A stretch of 5,976 nt of DNA from Defluviitaleaceae bacterium (GCA_009780765.1 WQZK01000126.1:1-5976); one strand, 5' to 3'. Counted from the first letter of the stretch, positions 1 through 5,976 are shown. Notes: generated from the letters alone by a model not told the origin. Program-made: numbers and translations.

Positions 1-1
1 C

Positions 2-148
2 TTAATATTGGCGGCTTTAATATCATTTTCGAGGCTTTATTTATATGTGCATTACCCAACAGATATTTTAGTCGGAATTATTATAGGTGTTAGCTTAGGC
101 TTTATTGCCACAAAAATATGCAAGAAAATATGGAGGAACATACACTAA
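2..148 (+). CDS. PAP2 family phosphatase, C-terminal fragment (5' end outside window)
   Basis: Reading from base 2 gives 48 codons before a TAA at 146-148, with no start codon needed because the gene enters from the left edge. The peptide carries the third signature of the PAP2 phosphatase superfamily, S-R-x5-H-x3-D, read here as SRLYLYVHYPTD at bases 29-64; its His and Asp belong to the active site of this family. A hydrophobic stretch follows (ILVGIIIGVSLGFIA), consistent with a last transmembrane helix, and then a short basic tail. Bacterial relatives are integral membrane enzymes that dephosphorylate lipid phosphates such as undecaprenyl pyrophosphate or phosphatidylglycerol phosphate; the substrate cannot be decided from this fragment. 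The stop overlaps the next start by one base (TAATG), so the gene is probably cotranscribed with what follows. The first two signatures (KX6RP and PSGH) lie outside the window. Confidence 0.85.
   Translation, partial: LILAALISFSRLYLYVHYPTDILVGIIIGVSLGFIATKICKKIWRNIH
132..137 (+). promoter_or_regulatory. Ribosome binding site fixing the radical SAM start at 148
   Basis: GGAGGA lies 10 bases before the ATG at 148. An in-frame ATG at 118 also exists, but it lies inside the preceding gene, and I see no comparable purine-rich site before it. The product started at 148 begins MIHDEILLQVEKPARYVGGE, which matches how this family usually begins. The site lies within the last codons of the PAP2 gene. 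Confidence 0.75.
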
Positions 149-1989
149 TGATACATGATGAAATTTTATTACAGGTTGAAAAGCCTGCTCGTTACGTTGG
201 TGGCGAAATAAATATGGTTAAGAAAGATTTAAATGATATAGATATAAGATTTGCTTTTGCTTTTCCTGATGTGTATGAGGTTGGCATGAGCCACCTTGGA
301 ATGGAGATTTTATATTATTTTTTAAATAGGCGTGAAGATACTTATTGCGAAAGAGTTTTTGCACCATGGATTGATATGGAAGAGATTATGCGTAAAGAAA
401 ATATTGAACTTTTTGCACTCGAAAGCTTAGAGCCGATTAGCACCTTCGATTTTGTGGGGTTTACGCTTCAATCTGAAATGAATTACACAAATATAGTAAA
501 TATGCTTGACTTAGCAAAAATACCGCTCCTGAGCAAAGATAGGGGCGAAAATCACCCGCTTGTTATTGCAGGCGGGCCTTGTGCGTATAATCCAGAGCCT
601 TTGGCGGATATTATAGATTTTTTCTATATTGGCGAAGGTGAAGTTTCACTTGATAAAATTTTAGATTTATATCAAGAGCATAAAAAAGCAGGGAAGTGCA
701 GGGATGAATTTCTTGAAAGCCTACTTTTTGTGGATGGGGTTTATATTCCAAAGTTTTACGATGTTTCTTATAAAGAAGATGGCGAAATTAGTAAGTTTAA
801 GCCAAACCATACAAATGCACCGCAAAAAATTAAAAAAGTGATTGTAACAGATATAGATAAGGTGTTTTATCCTGAAAAATCGCTTGTTCCGTTAATCGAA
901 ACGGTGCATAATAGGGTTACTTTGGAGGTTTTTAGGGGTTGTATGCGAGGCTGCCGCTTTTGTCAAGCTGGGTACGTTTATAGGCCTATGCGTGAAAAAT
1001 CGCCAGAAACACTTTTATCTCACGCTAATTGTTTGATAAAGTCCACGGGCCACGAAGAAATATCGTTAATTTCTTTAAGTACAGGTGATTATAGGGATTT
1101 TAAGGCTTTGGCAAATGGTCTTATTGAGGAATTTAAAGATGATAAAGTAAATATTTCTTTGCCATCTTTAAGGATTGATGCCTTTTCTATAGAACTTATG
1201 GAAAAAATTCAAGGTGTTCGTAAATCAAGCCTTACATTCGCACCAGAAGCAGGTTCGCAAAGAATGAGAGATGTTATAAACAAAGGCATCACCGAAGAAG
1301 AGATATTAAATGGTTCTAAAATGGCATTTGAAGGTGGCTGGAATAGGGTTAAATTGTATTTTATGATAGGGCTTCCAACAGAAACAGAAGATGATGTTTT
1401 AGACATTATCAAGCTTGGCGAAGATATTTTAGAAAAATATTATGAGCTTCCAAAAGAGCAAAGAAAACAGGCTCCAAATATTGTTTTATCAACATCTTGC
1501 TTTATACCAAAGCCGTTTACGCCGTTTCAGTGGGCAGGGCAAAATTCTTATACCGAATTTATGGACAAGCAAAGGCTTATCAAGAAAAACAACAACAAAA
1601 AGCAAATTAAATATAATTACCACGATGCATTTGTTTCAGTTATAGAGGGCGTTGTTTCTAGGGGCGATAGGCGTTTAGGCAAAGCAATAATAAAAGCTTG
1701 GGAGCTAGGAGCAAGGTTTGATGGTTGGAGTGAGCATTTTAAATACGAAATTTGGGAACAGGCTTTTTTAGAAACAGGAATAAGTATAGATTTTTATGCA
1801 AGACGTGAACGTTCGTATGAAGAAATTTTGCCGTGGGAGCATATTGATATAGGCGTTTCTAAAGAATTTTTTGTTGAAGAACGTGAACGAAGCTTAAAAC
1901 AAGAACCACTATTAACCCAAAATTGCAGAAACTCTTGCGAAAGCTGTGGTGCAAATACTTTTGGCGGAGGTATATGCTATGAACGATAG
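148..1989 (+). CDS. B12-binding-type radical SAM protein, TIGR03960-like
   Basis: This is a 613-residue cytoplasmic protein when started at 148. The N-terminal part (about residues 15-190) resembles the cobalamin-binding-like domain of YgiQ-type radical SAM proteins, with PDVYEVGMSHLGMEIL and, near residue 141, AGGPCAYNPEP followed by IGEGE. No standard D-x-H-x-x-G cobalamin ligand motif is seen, so actual B12 binding is uncertain. The radical SAM core carries C265-x3-C269-x2-C272 (RGCMRGCRFC), the ligands of the [4Fe-4S] cluster that cleaves S-adenosylmethionine. Further core motifs are FAPEAGSQR at 364 and YFMIGLPTET at 404. A second C-x3-C-x2-C lies at the extreme C-terminus (C593, C597, C600). 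The length fits the family, about 600 residues. The reaction and substrate are unknown to me. The gene starts in the stop codon of the PAP2 gene and overlaps the DUF2344 gene by 11 bases; in some bacteria the two are fused into one protein. Family assignment is firm; function is not. Confidence 0.93.
   Translation: MIHDEILLQVEKPARYVGGEINMVKKDLNDIDIRFAFAFPDVYEVGMSHLGMEILYYFLNRREDTYCERVFAPWIDMEEIMRKENIELFALESLEPISTFDFVGFTLQSEMNYTNIVNMLDLAKIPLLSKDRGENHPLVIAGGPCAYNPEPLADIIDFFYIGEGEVSLDKILDLYQEHKKAGKCRDEFLESLLFVDGVYIPKFYDVSYKEDGEISKFKPNHTNAPQKIKKVIVTDIDKVFYPEKSLVPLIETVHNRVTLEVFRGCMRGCRFCQAGYVYRPMREKSPETLLSHANCLIKSTGHEEISLISLSTGDYRDFKALANGLIEEFKDDKVNISLPSLRIDAFSIELMEKIQGVRKSSLTFAPEAGSQRMRDVINKGITEEEILNGSKMAFEGGWNRVKLYFMIGLPTETEDDVLDIIKLGEDILEKYYELPKEQRKQAPNIVLSTSCFIPKPFTPFQWAGQNSYTEFMDKQRLIKKNNNKKQIKYNYHDAFVSVIEGVVSRGDRRLGKAIIKAWELGARFDGWSEHFKYEIWEQAFLETGISIDFYARRERSYEEILPWEHIDIGVSKEFFVEERERSLKQEPLLTQNCRNSCESCGANTFGGGICYER
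1966..1970 (+). promoter_or_regulatory. Ribosome binding site for the DUF2344 gene
   Basis: GGAGG sits 8 bases before the ATG at 1979, inside the last codons of the radical SAM gene. It favours the start at 1979 over an in-frame ATG at 1946, which would add 11 residues (MVQILLAEVYA) that do not belong to the family's conserved beginning. Confidence 0.75.
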
Positions 1990-2632
1990 AATTACTTACA
2001 GAATAAAATTTTCTAAGCTTGATAGAATTAGATTTATCGGGCATTTGGATTTGTTAAATGTTTTTGGTAGAGCATTTAATCGTGCTAAACTTCCTGTTGC
2101 TTATTCGCAAGGGTTTAATCCGCACCAAGAAATTTCTTTTGCACTGCCACTAAGCCTTGGGTATCATAGCATTGCGGAGTATCTTGATGTAATTTTTTCA
2201 AAGGAAGCGGATATCGAAGAGATTAAAATAAAATTAAATGATGTTTTGCCTGAAGGGCTTGCGATTCTTGATGTAGCTAAAACGGAAAAAGGCAAAAAAA
2301 ATTCGGCATCTACTTTAACTAAAGCTAGATATGAGGTTTACTTGCCAGCCAATTCAAATATAACCGAAAATCATATAAAAATGGTTATGGAAAGCGATAT
2401 TGTAGAAGTTTCTAAAAAAAATAAAAAGAAGCAAGAAAGCATAATAAATATTAGGCCAGATATATTTGAGCTAGAACTTTGCGAAAAAACGCTTAAAATG
2501 CTTATTTCGGCAGGCTCTAATAAGAATTTAAAAGCCGAGCTTGTAGTTAAATATTTATATAGTTTAGCGGGCGAAGAGTACCTTCCACACAAAACAGGTT
2601 ACAAAAGAATTGAGATGTGTTTTAATGAATAA
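1979..2632 (+). CDS. DUF2344 / TIGR03936 radical SAM-associated protein
   Basis: The predicted product is a 217-residue soluble protein. The N-terminal half carries the conserved pattern of this family: YRIKFSKLDRIRFIGHLD (residues 7-24, with the F-x-G-H-L-D element), then SQGFNPHQEISFALPLSLG (43-61) and EYLDV. The C-terminal half is less conserved and lysine-rich around the middle (KKNKKKQE). In my recollection, relatives usually have a proline and a basic residue where this protein has Gln50-Glu51 after NPH; that is a small departure needing an alignment. No catalytic motif, signal peptide or membrane segment is visible. The gene begins 11 bases before the radical SAM stop and ends 8 bases inside RNase G, so translation is probably coupled on both sides. 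In other genomes this domain is found either next to or fused to the TIGR03960 radical SAM protein, which argues for a two-part complex or substrate-presenting role. The function is unknown and I do not assign one. Confidence 0.92.
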   Translation: MNDRITYRIKFSKLDRIRFIGHLDLLNVFGRAFNRAKLPVAYSQGFNPHQEISFALPLSLGYHSIAEYLDVIFSKEADIEEIKIKLNDVLPEGLAILDVAKTEKGKKNSASTLTKARYEVYLPANSNITENHIKMVMESDIVEVSKKNKKKQESIINIRPDIFELELCEKTLKMLISAGSNKNLKAELVVKYLYSLAGEEYLPHKTGYKRIEMCFNE

Positions 2633-4055
2633 GATTATTATGGATTTTGGGGCGGTTTCTACAAAAACGGCTTATGTTGAGGACGGCATATTAAAAGAAT
2701 TGTTTGTGGATAGTGAAAAAAAAGGTTCAATTGTTGGGAATATATATGTTGGTGTTGTGAAAAACGTTGTATCTAAGCAGTTTGTTTTTATAGATATTGG
2801 GCTTTCTAAAAATGCGTTTATGCAGCTTAATGACTATAAAGAGCACGCATTTTTAAAATACAAAAAAATAAATATCGGGCAAAGTATAATTGTGCAGGTG
2901 GTTAAAGATGAAACAGATGAAAAAGGTGCAAGAGTTACAACAGAAATCGCTCTTTCAGGGCGTTCTGTTGCAATAATTCCTCATAATCCAGCAAGTAAGA
3001 AGCGTGTTTTTGTTTCGGCTAAAATTAAGGACACGCAAAAAGGTAACGAAATTGAGAAATTTGTGGACGATTTGGTTGACGAAGATCTTGGGGCAATAAT
3101 TCGAACAAATAGCAAGGATATGGAGCTTTCTGAAATAGGCAGAGAAATTGAAGCTTTAATGGCAAAATTTAAAGATATGATGCAAAGAGGCCACTATATA
3201 AAAGGGCCTGCAATATTGTATCAAGATGGATTATATTATGGAAAAAGCTTAAAAACCATGCTTTCTGATAAAATCGACGAAGTAGTGATAAATTCTTTTG
3301 ATGAATTAGAAAATGTTAAAAATGTTTTATCTGAATACGGCATAAGCGAGCGACTAAAGTTTTACGACGAAGATATAAATATTTTTGATAACTATAGCCT
3401 TGAAAAGCAAATTAAAATCGCACTTAGCACCAAAGTTTGGTTAAAATCGGGCGGATTTATAATTATAGAAAAAACTGAAGCCTGCTACGTTGTAGACATT
3501 AACACAGGCAAATTTGTAACTAAGAAAAATAAAGAAAAAACGGTTTTAAAAAATAATTTAGAAGCAGCCGAAGAAATTGCAAAACAAATACGGCTTAGAA
3601 ATCTTTCGGGCGTGATTATTGTTGATTTTGTTGACATGCAGGACGAAGAAAACACAAAATGGCTTATGGCACACTTTAAGCGAGAGCTTAAAAAAGACAG
3701 GATAAACGTGCATTTTGTTAACGCAAGTAGCCTTAATTTTGTGCAAATTACAAGGAAGAATACAAGGTCTGCTTTAAACACTTACTTTAAAAAGGCGTGC
3801 ACCTTATGCGATGGAGAAGGTTATATCCTTAATATTGACTATATTGCAGAAAAAATATATAATATGGTTAGTAGGATTTTAAGGCAAACCGAGTTTAATG
3901 AAATAACTATAAATTCTAACGCAAAAGTTATAAATTTTTTAAATAATATGGCTGAGTTTGATAAAATTTCGCAAAAATATAACGCAAAAATAACTCTAAA
4001 CGCAATAATTACAGGCAAAATAGATTATTTTGAAATAGAGAAGAGCATACAATAA
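2625..4055 (+). CDS. rng: Ribonuclease G (RNase E/G family)
   Basis: This is a 476-residue single-strand-specific endoribonuclease that would act in mRNA decay and rRNA processing. It starts at ATG 2625 (MNKIIMDFGAVSTKTAYVEDG); a TTG at 2610 is a less likely start. An S1 RNA-binding domain spans about residues 35-115 (GNIYVGVVKNVVS). The 5'-monophosphate sensor pair Arg-Thr is present at R160-T161 (IIRTNSKD), corresponding to R169-T170 of E. coli RNase E. The DNase I-like catalytic domain has both metal-binding aspartates, D291 (VVDINTG) and D334 (IIVDFVDM), 43 residues apart as in E. coli RNase E (D303, D346). The zinc link is C392-T-L-C395, 58 residues after D334, again matching RNase E spacing. 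There is no long RNase E-type scaffold tail, so the G form is the better name. The gene overlaps DUF2344 by 8 bases (ATGAATAA), with only a weak upstream GAGA, so coupled translation is likely. All key residues are intact. Confidence 0.96.
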   Translation: MNKIIMDFGAVSTKTAYVEDGILKELFVDSEKKGSIVGNIYVGVVKNVVSKQFVFIDIGLSKNAFMQLNDYKEHAFLKYKKINIGQSIIVQVVKDETDEKGARVTTEIALSGRSVAIIPHNPASKKRVFVSAKIKDTQKGNEIEKFVDDLVDEDLGAIIRTNSKDMELSEIGREIEALMAKFKDMMQRGHYIKGPAILYQDGLYYGKSLKTMLSDKIDEVVINSFDELENVKNVLSEYGISERLKFYDEDINIFDNYSLEKQIKIALSTKVWLKSGGFIIIEKTEACYVVDINTGKFVTKKNKEKTVLKNNLEAAEEIAKQIRLRNLSGVIIVDFVDMQDEENTKWLMAHFKRELKKDRINVHFVNASSLNFVQITRKNTRSALNTYFKKACTLCDGEGYILNIDYIAEKIYNMVSRILRQTEFNEITINSNAKVINFLNNMAEFDKISQKYNAKITLNAIITGKIDYFEIEKSIQ

Positions 4056-4070
4056 AGTAGTATGTTTTTC

Positions 4071-4074
4071 GGAG
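4071..4074 (+). promoter_or_regulatory. Ribosome binding site for the YlmC/YmxH-family gene
   Basis: GGAG lies 9 bases before the ATG at 4084. A TTG at 4075 in the same frame directly abuts this site and has no room for ribosome binding, so the ATG is preferred and the product begins MIRVYELRQKEV. Confidence 0.7.
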
Positions 4075-4083
4075 TTGAAATTT

Positions 4084-4341
4084 ATGATTAGAGTTTACGA
4101 GCTTAGGCAAAAAGAAGTTATAAATATAAAAGATGGTGCAAGATTTGGCTATATTTGCGATTTAATAATAGATTGTGAAAGAGGAAAGATTAAGTTTATT
4201 ATAGTTCCTGGACCGGGTAAGATTTTTGGCTTTTTTGGAAGAGAAACCGAATATAAAATTCCATGGGATGAAATTGTTCAGATTGGTGAAGATATAATCT
4301 TGGTAGATGTTGAAACTAAAAAAATATTGATTGAATTGTGA
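4084..4341 (+). CDS. YlmC/YmxH family PRC-barrel protein
   Basis: The predicted product has 85 residues, typical for the family. It opens with YELRQKEVINIKDGARFGYICDL, the usual beginning of YlmC/YmxH proteins: a short strand, then K-E-V-I-N and D-G-x-R-x-G. The middle has the hallmark VPGPGKIFGFFGRETEYKIPW (residues 41-61), and it ends in GEDIILVDVETKKILIEL. The fold is a PRC-barrel, a small beta-barrel also found in the ribosome maturation factor RimM. In Bacillus relatives are called sporulation proteins because of expression or association with spore formation; a biochemical role is not established. There is no signal peptide or membrane segment, so it should be cytoplasmic. It lies 28 bp after RNase G and 30 bp before nrdR with no terminator visible. 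I cannot tell whether it corresponds to ylmC or ymxH, so no symbol is given. Confidence 0.9.
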   Translation: MIRVYELRQKEVINIKDGARFGYICDLIIDCERGKIKFIIVPGPGKIFGFFGRETEYKIPWDEIVQIGEDIILVDVETKKILIEL

Positions 4342-4345
4342 TTAA

Positions 4346-4363
4346 CAAAAGAGGCAAAAGAGG
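4346..4363 (+). repeat. Tandem 9-bp repeat containing doubled ribosome binding site before nrdR
   Basis: CAAAAGAGG occurs twice without a gap (4346-4354 and 4355-4363). The second copy runs into GGTGAT, giving AGAGGGTGAT, a good Shine-Dalgarno match. Its GAGGG core at 4360-4364 lies 7 bases before the TTG start at 4372. The first copy is too far upstream (17 bases) for ordinary initiation at that start. The repeat could be a chance slippage duplication. Confidence 0.7.
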
Positions 4364-4371
4364 GTGATTTT

Positions 4372-4845
4372 TTGAAATGTCCGTATTGCAGTAATTTGGA
4401 CACAAAAGTTGTAGATTCTAGGGCAATGGAGGATTCTTCGGCAATTCGCCGTAGGCGTGAGTGTGAAAATTGTGAAGAACGCTTTACAACTTATGAAAGG
4501 GTTGAAAATATACCGCTTGCAGTTGTTAAGCGTGATGGAACGCGTGAAGCTTTTTCAAGAGCAAAAATCTTGGCAGGGCTTGTTAAATCTTGCAGTAAAC
4601 GCCCTGTTAGCATGGAACAAATTGAGGCTATTGTTGGCGATATTGAAAACGCTGTTATAAATTTAGGCACAAAAGAGGTTGAAAGCAATAAAATTGGCGA
4701 AATTATTATGGATAAACTAAAAGATGTAGACGAGGTTTCTTATGTTAGATTTGCCTCGGTTTACAGAGAGTTTAAGGATATTGATACATTTATGCAGGAG
4801 CTTTCAAAACTTTTGCAAGAAAAAGAAAATATTAAGAAAACCTAG
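4372..4845 (+). CDS. nrdR: Transcriptional repressor NrdR
   Basis: This is a 157-residue repressor of ribonucleotide reductase genes that senses ATP/dATP. The N-terminal zinc ribbon has C3-P-Y-C6 and C31-E-N-C34, the four zinc ligands at the family's standard positions, with the conserved DSRAMEDSSAIRRRREC segment between and RFTTYERVE after. An ATP-cone domain follows (about residues 48-140), starting AVVKRDGTREAFSRAKI and including the conserved EVSYVRFASVYREF near its end. The start is a TTG giving MKCPYC, the canonical NrdR beginning. I see no other initiator that would keep the zinc ribbon intact. NrdR acts on NrdR boxes upstream of nrd operons; no nrd structural gene and no clear NrdR box pair appears in this window, so its targets lie elsewhere. 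It is placed in a run of unrelated housekeeping genes. The last bases overlap the ribosome binding site of the next gene. Confidence 0.97.
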   Translation: MKCPYCSNLDTKVVDSRAMEDSSAIRRRRECENCEERFTTYERVENIPLAVVKRDGTREAFSRAKILAGLVKSCSKRPVSMEQIEAIVGDIENAVINLGTKEVESNKIGEIIMDKLKDVDEVSYVRFASVYREFKDIDTFMQELSKLLQEKENIKKT

Positions 4846-4849
4846 GAGG
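4844..4849 (+). promoter_or_regulatory. Strong ribosome binding site for the aldo/keto reductase
   Basis: AGGAGG lies 7 bases before the ATG at 4857 and overlaps the nrdR stop codon (TAG, 4843-4845). It is the best-matching Shine-Dalgarno in the window, suggesting this gene is translated more strongly than its neighbours. Confidence 0.85.
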
Positions 4850-4856
4850 AATTAAA

Positions 4857-5969
4857 ATGGAAACGAGAAAGATAGGAAAAATCAAGGAAGACATATCGTT
4901 ATTAGGTTTTGGATGTATGCGCTTTCCTTTAAACGCAGATGGCACGATAAACGAAGAAGAATCTTCTAGAATGCTTGATTATGCAATTGAAAATGGTGTT
5001 ACATATCTTGATACTGCTTATCCTTATCACGGCGGTGAGAGCGAAAATTTTGTTGGAAGATACATCAAAAAACATAAAAGAGAAAACTTGCAGGTTGTTA
5101 CAAAGCTCCCTATTTATTATGTTGAATCTAAAGAAGATGTTGAAAAATATTTTAATGAGCAGCTTGAAAAAATGCAAGTTGAATATTTTGATTTTTATTT
5201 AATACATGCTCTTAATGCAGAAAGATGGGAAAGAGTTAAAAAGTATGAAGTGTTAGAGTATTTTGAAGAAATGAAAAATATCGGCAAAATCAAATACTTA
5301 GGGTTTTCTTTCCATGATAAGTACCCTGTTTTTGACGAGATTATTCGTGGTTATGCTTGGGATTTTTGTCAAATTCAATATAATTATATGGATACTGAGT
5401 TCCAGCAAGGTGAAAAAGGTTATCTTCAGGCAGAAGAGCTTGGCATACCTATTGTTATCATGGAGCCTATTAGGGGTGGACAGCTTGCTAATCTTCCAGA
5501 AGATATTAATTCGCTCTTTAAAGCACATAAGCCTGAGATTTCGGCTGCATCTTGGGCACTTAGATGGACTGCAAAGCCTAACACTTTAACAGTTTTAAGC
5601 GGGATGACTACGATGGAACAAGTTGTTGATAATGTAAACACATTCAAAAACTTTAATCAGCTAGATGAAAAGGAAACAGCAATTGTTACCAAAGTTGCAG
5701 AAGAGATTAGAGCAAGAAGGAAAAATCTTTGTACTAGATGCGATTACTGTATGCCTTGCCCAGCAGGCGTTAATATTCCAAGAAACTTTAATGTTTGGAA
5801 CGAAGCGGCGATGTACAGAGAAGAAGAAAATATGAAAAAAACTTTTAAAGCAATGCAAGAGCAAGGCAGTTTTGCAGACAAATGTATAGAGTGTGGCAAA
5901 TGCGAACCTTTATGCCCTCAAAATATAAAGATAATAGACGATTTAAAAGAAATCTCTAAGCTTATATAA
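4857..5969 (+). CDS. Aldo/keto reductase with C-terminal 2x[4Fe-4S] ferredoxin-like domain
   Basis: This 370-residue protein is a cytoplasmic oxidoreductase. The N-terminal part (about 1-280) is an aldo/keto reductase barrel with the full catalytic tetrad: D52 and Y57 (YLDTAYPYHGGESE), K83 (VVTKLP) and H117 (DFYLIHA). IMEPIRGGQL (about residues 201-210) and the VLSGM segment after it are typical of the barrel's C-terminal half. The C-terminal 80 residues hold two cysteine clusters, C292-x2-C295-x2-C298-x2-C301-P and C343-x2-C346-x2-C349-x3-C353-P, as expected for two iron-sulfur clusters of ferredoxin type. This domain arrangement is common in anaerobic Clostridia and archaea, where the enzymes are annotated as aldo/keto reductases with a ferredoxin-like tail. 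The carbonyl substrate is unknown, and the clusters suggest electron exchange with ferredoxin or another redox partner, by inference. It follows nrdR by 11 bp and is probably cotranscribed with it; only 7 bases follow its stop, so no terminator can be judged. Confidence 0.95.
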   Translation: METRKIGKIKEDISLLGFGCMRFPLNADGTINEEESSRMLDYAIENGVTYLDTAYPYHGGESENFVGRYIKKHKRENLQVVTKLPIYYVESKEDVEKYFNEQLEKMQVEYFDFYLIHALNAERWERVKKYEVLEYFEEMKNIGKIKYLGFSFHDKYPVFDEIIRGYAWDFCQIQYNYMDTEFQQGEKGYLQAEELGIPIVIMEPIRGGQLANLPEDINSLFKAHKPEISAASWALRWTAKPNTLTVLSGMTTMEQVVDNVNTFKNFNQLDEKETAIVTKVAEEIRARRKNLCTRCDYCMPCPAGVNIPRNFNVWNEAAMYREEENMKKTFKAMQEQGSFADKCIECGKCEPLCPQNIKIIDDLKEISKLI

Positions 5970-5976
5970 TTATTAA

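Noticed and set aside
118..147. Longer start for the radical SAM protein at ATG 118
   Set aside because: It would lie 30 bases inside the PAP2 gene without a good binding site and add residues MQENMEEHTL that do not look like the family; GGAGGA at 132-137 fits the start at 148.
1442..1645. Possible frameshift in the radical SAM gene, because a second + frame is open for 67 codons
   Set aside because: The main frame stays intact with family-like sequence through this region; the second frame reads as unrelated residues.
1946..1978. Longer start for DUF2344 at ATG 1946
   Set aside because: A GGAGG 8 bases before ATG 1979 and the family-like beginning MNDRITYRIKFSK support the shorter form.
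2610..2624. TTG start for RNase G at 2610
   Set aside because: ATG 2625 gives the normal RNase G beginning (MNKIIMDFG) and keeps the usual overlap-type coupling; the extra MRCVL has no family support.
3485..3781. 98-codon open frame on the - strand inside rng
   Set aside because: It lies opposite the most conserved catalytic part of RNase G, has no binding site or recognisable domain, and its composition is that of an antisense shadow.
4075..4083. TTG start for the YlmC/YmxH-family gene at 4075
   Set aside because: It directly abuts GGAG at 4071-4074, leaving no spacer; ATG 4084 is correctly spaced.
4056..4083. Possible terminator between rng and the YlmC/YmxH-family gene
   Set aside because: The 28 bases contain a short T run (GTTTTTC) but no inverted repeat before it, so no intrinsic terminator can be supported.
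5314..5589. 91-codon + strand frame inside the aldo/keto reductase
   Set aside because: It is an out-of-frame shadow of a fully conserved enzyme, with no family resemblance.

Overview
The window is AT-rich (roughly one third GC by eye), tightly packed and coded entirely on the + strand. Low GC, G-rich ribosome binding sites, TTG starts, a YlmC/YmxH-type sporulation-associated gene, an NrdR repressor and an RNase E/G enzyme beside a TIGR03960-type radical SAM protein together point to an anaerobic Firmicute of class Clostridia. I cannot name the genus from this sequence.

Layout: 2-148 is the C-terminal end of a PAP2-type membrane phosphatase whose N-terminus lies outside the window. At 148-1989 is a large B12-binding-type radical SAM protein (TIGR03960-like). 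At 1979-2632 is its usual partner, a DUF2344/TIGR03936 protein of unknown function. At 2625-4055 is ribonuclease G. At 4084-4341 is a small PRC-barrel protein (YlmC/YmxH family), at 4372-4845 the ribonucleotide reductase repressor NrdR, and at 4857-5969 an aldo/keto reductase with a C-terminal two-cluster ferredoxin-like domain. Only 7 bases remain after its stop.

The first four genes overlap end to start (by 1, 11 and 8 bases), and the later gaps are 28, 30 and 11 bp. I see no terminator hairpin or convincing promoter between any of them, so the simplest reading is one polycistronic unit that continues beyond the window at least upstream. The tightest block is radical SAM / DUF2344 / RNase G, where stop and start codons interlock and translation is probably coupled. 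This suggests, but does not prove, that the two uncharacterised proteins act in RNA metabolism together with RNase G.

Most of the window is ordinary conserved clostridial housekeeping sequence. The part that remains functionally undescribed is the radical SAM / DUF2344 pair. No RNA gene, CRISPR array, mobile element or long repeat was found, and there is no gene-free stretch longer than about 30 bases.
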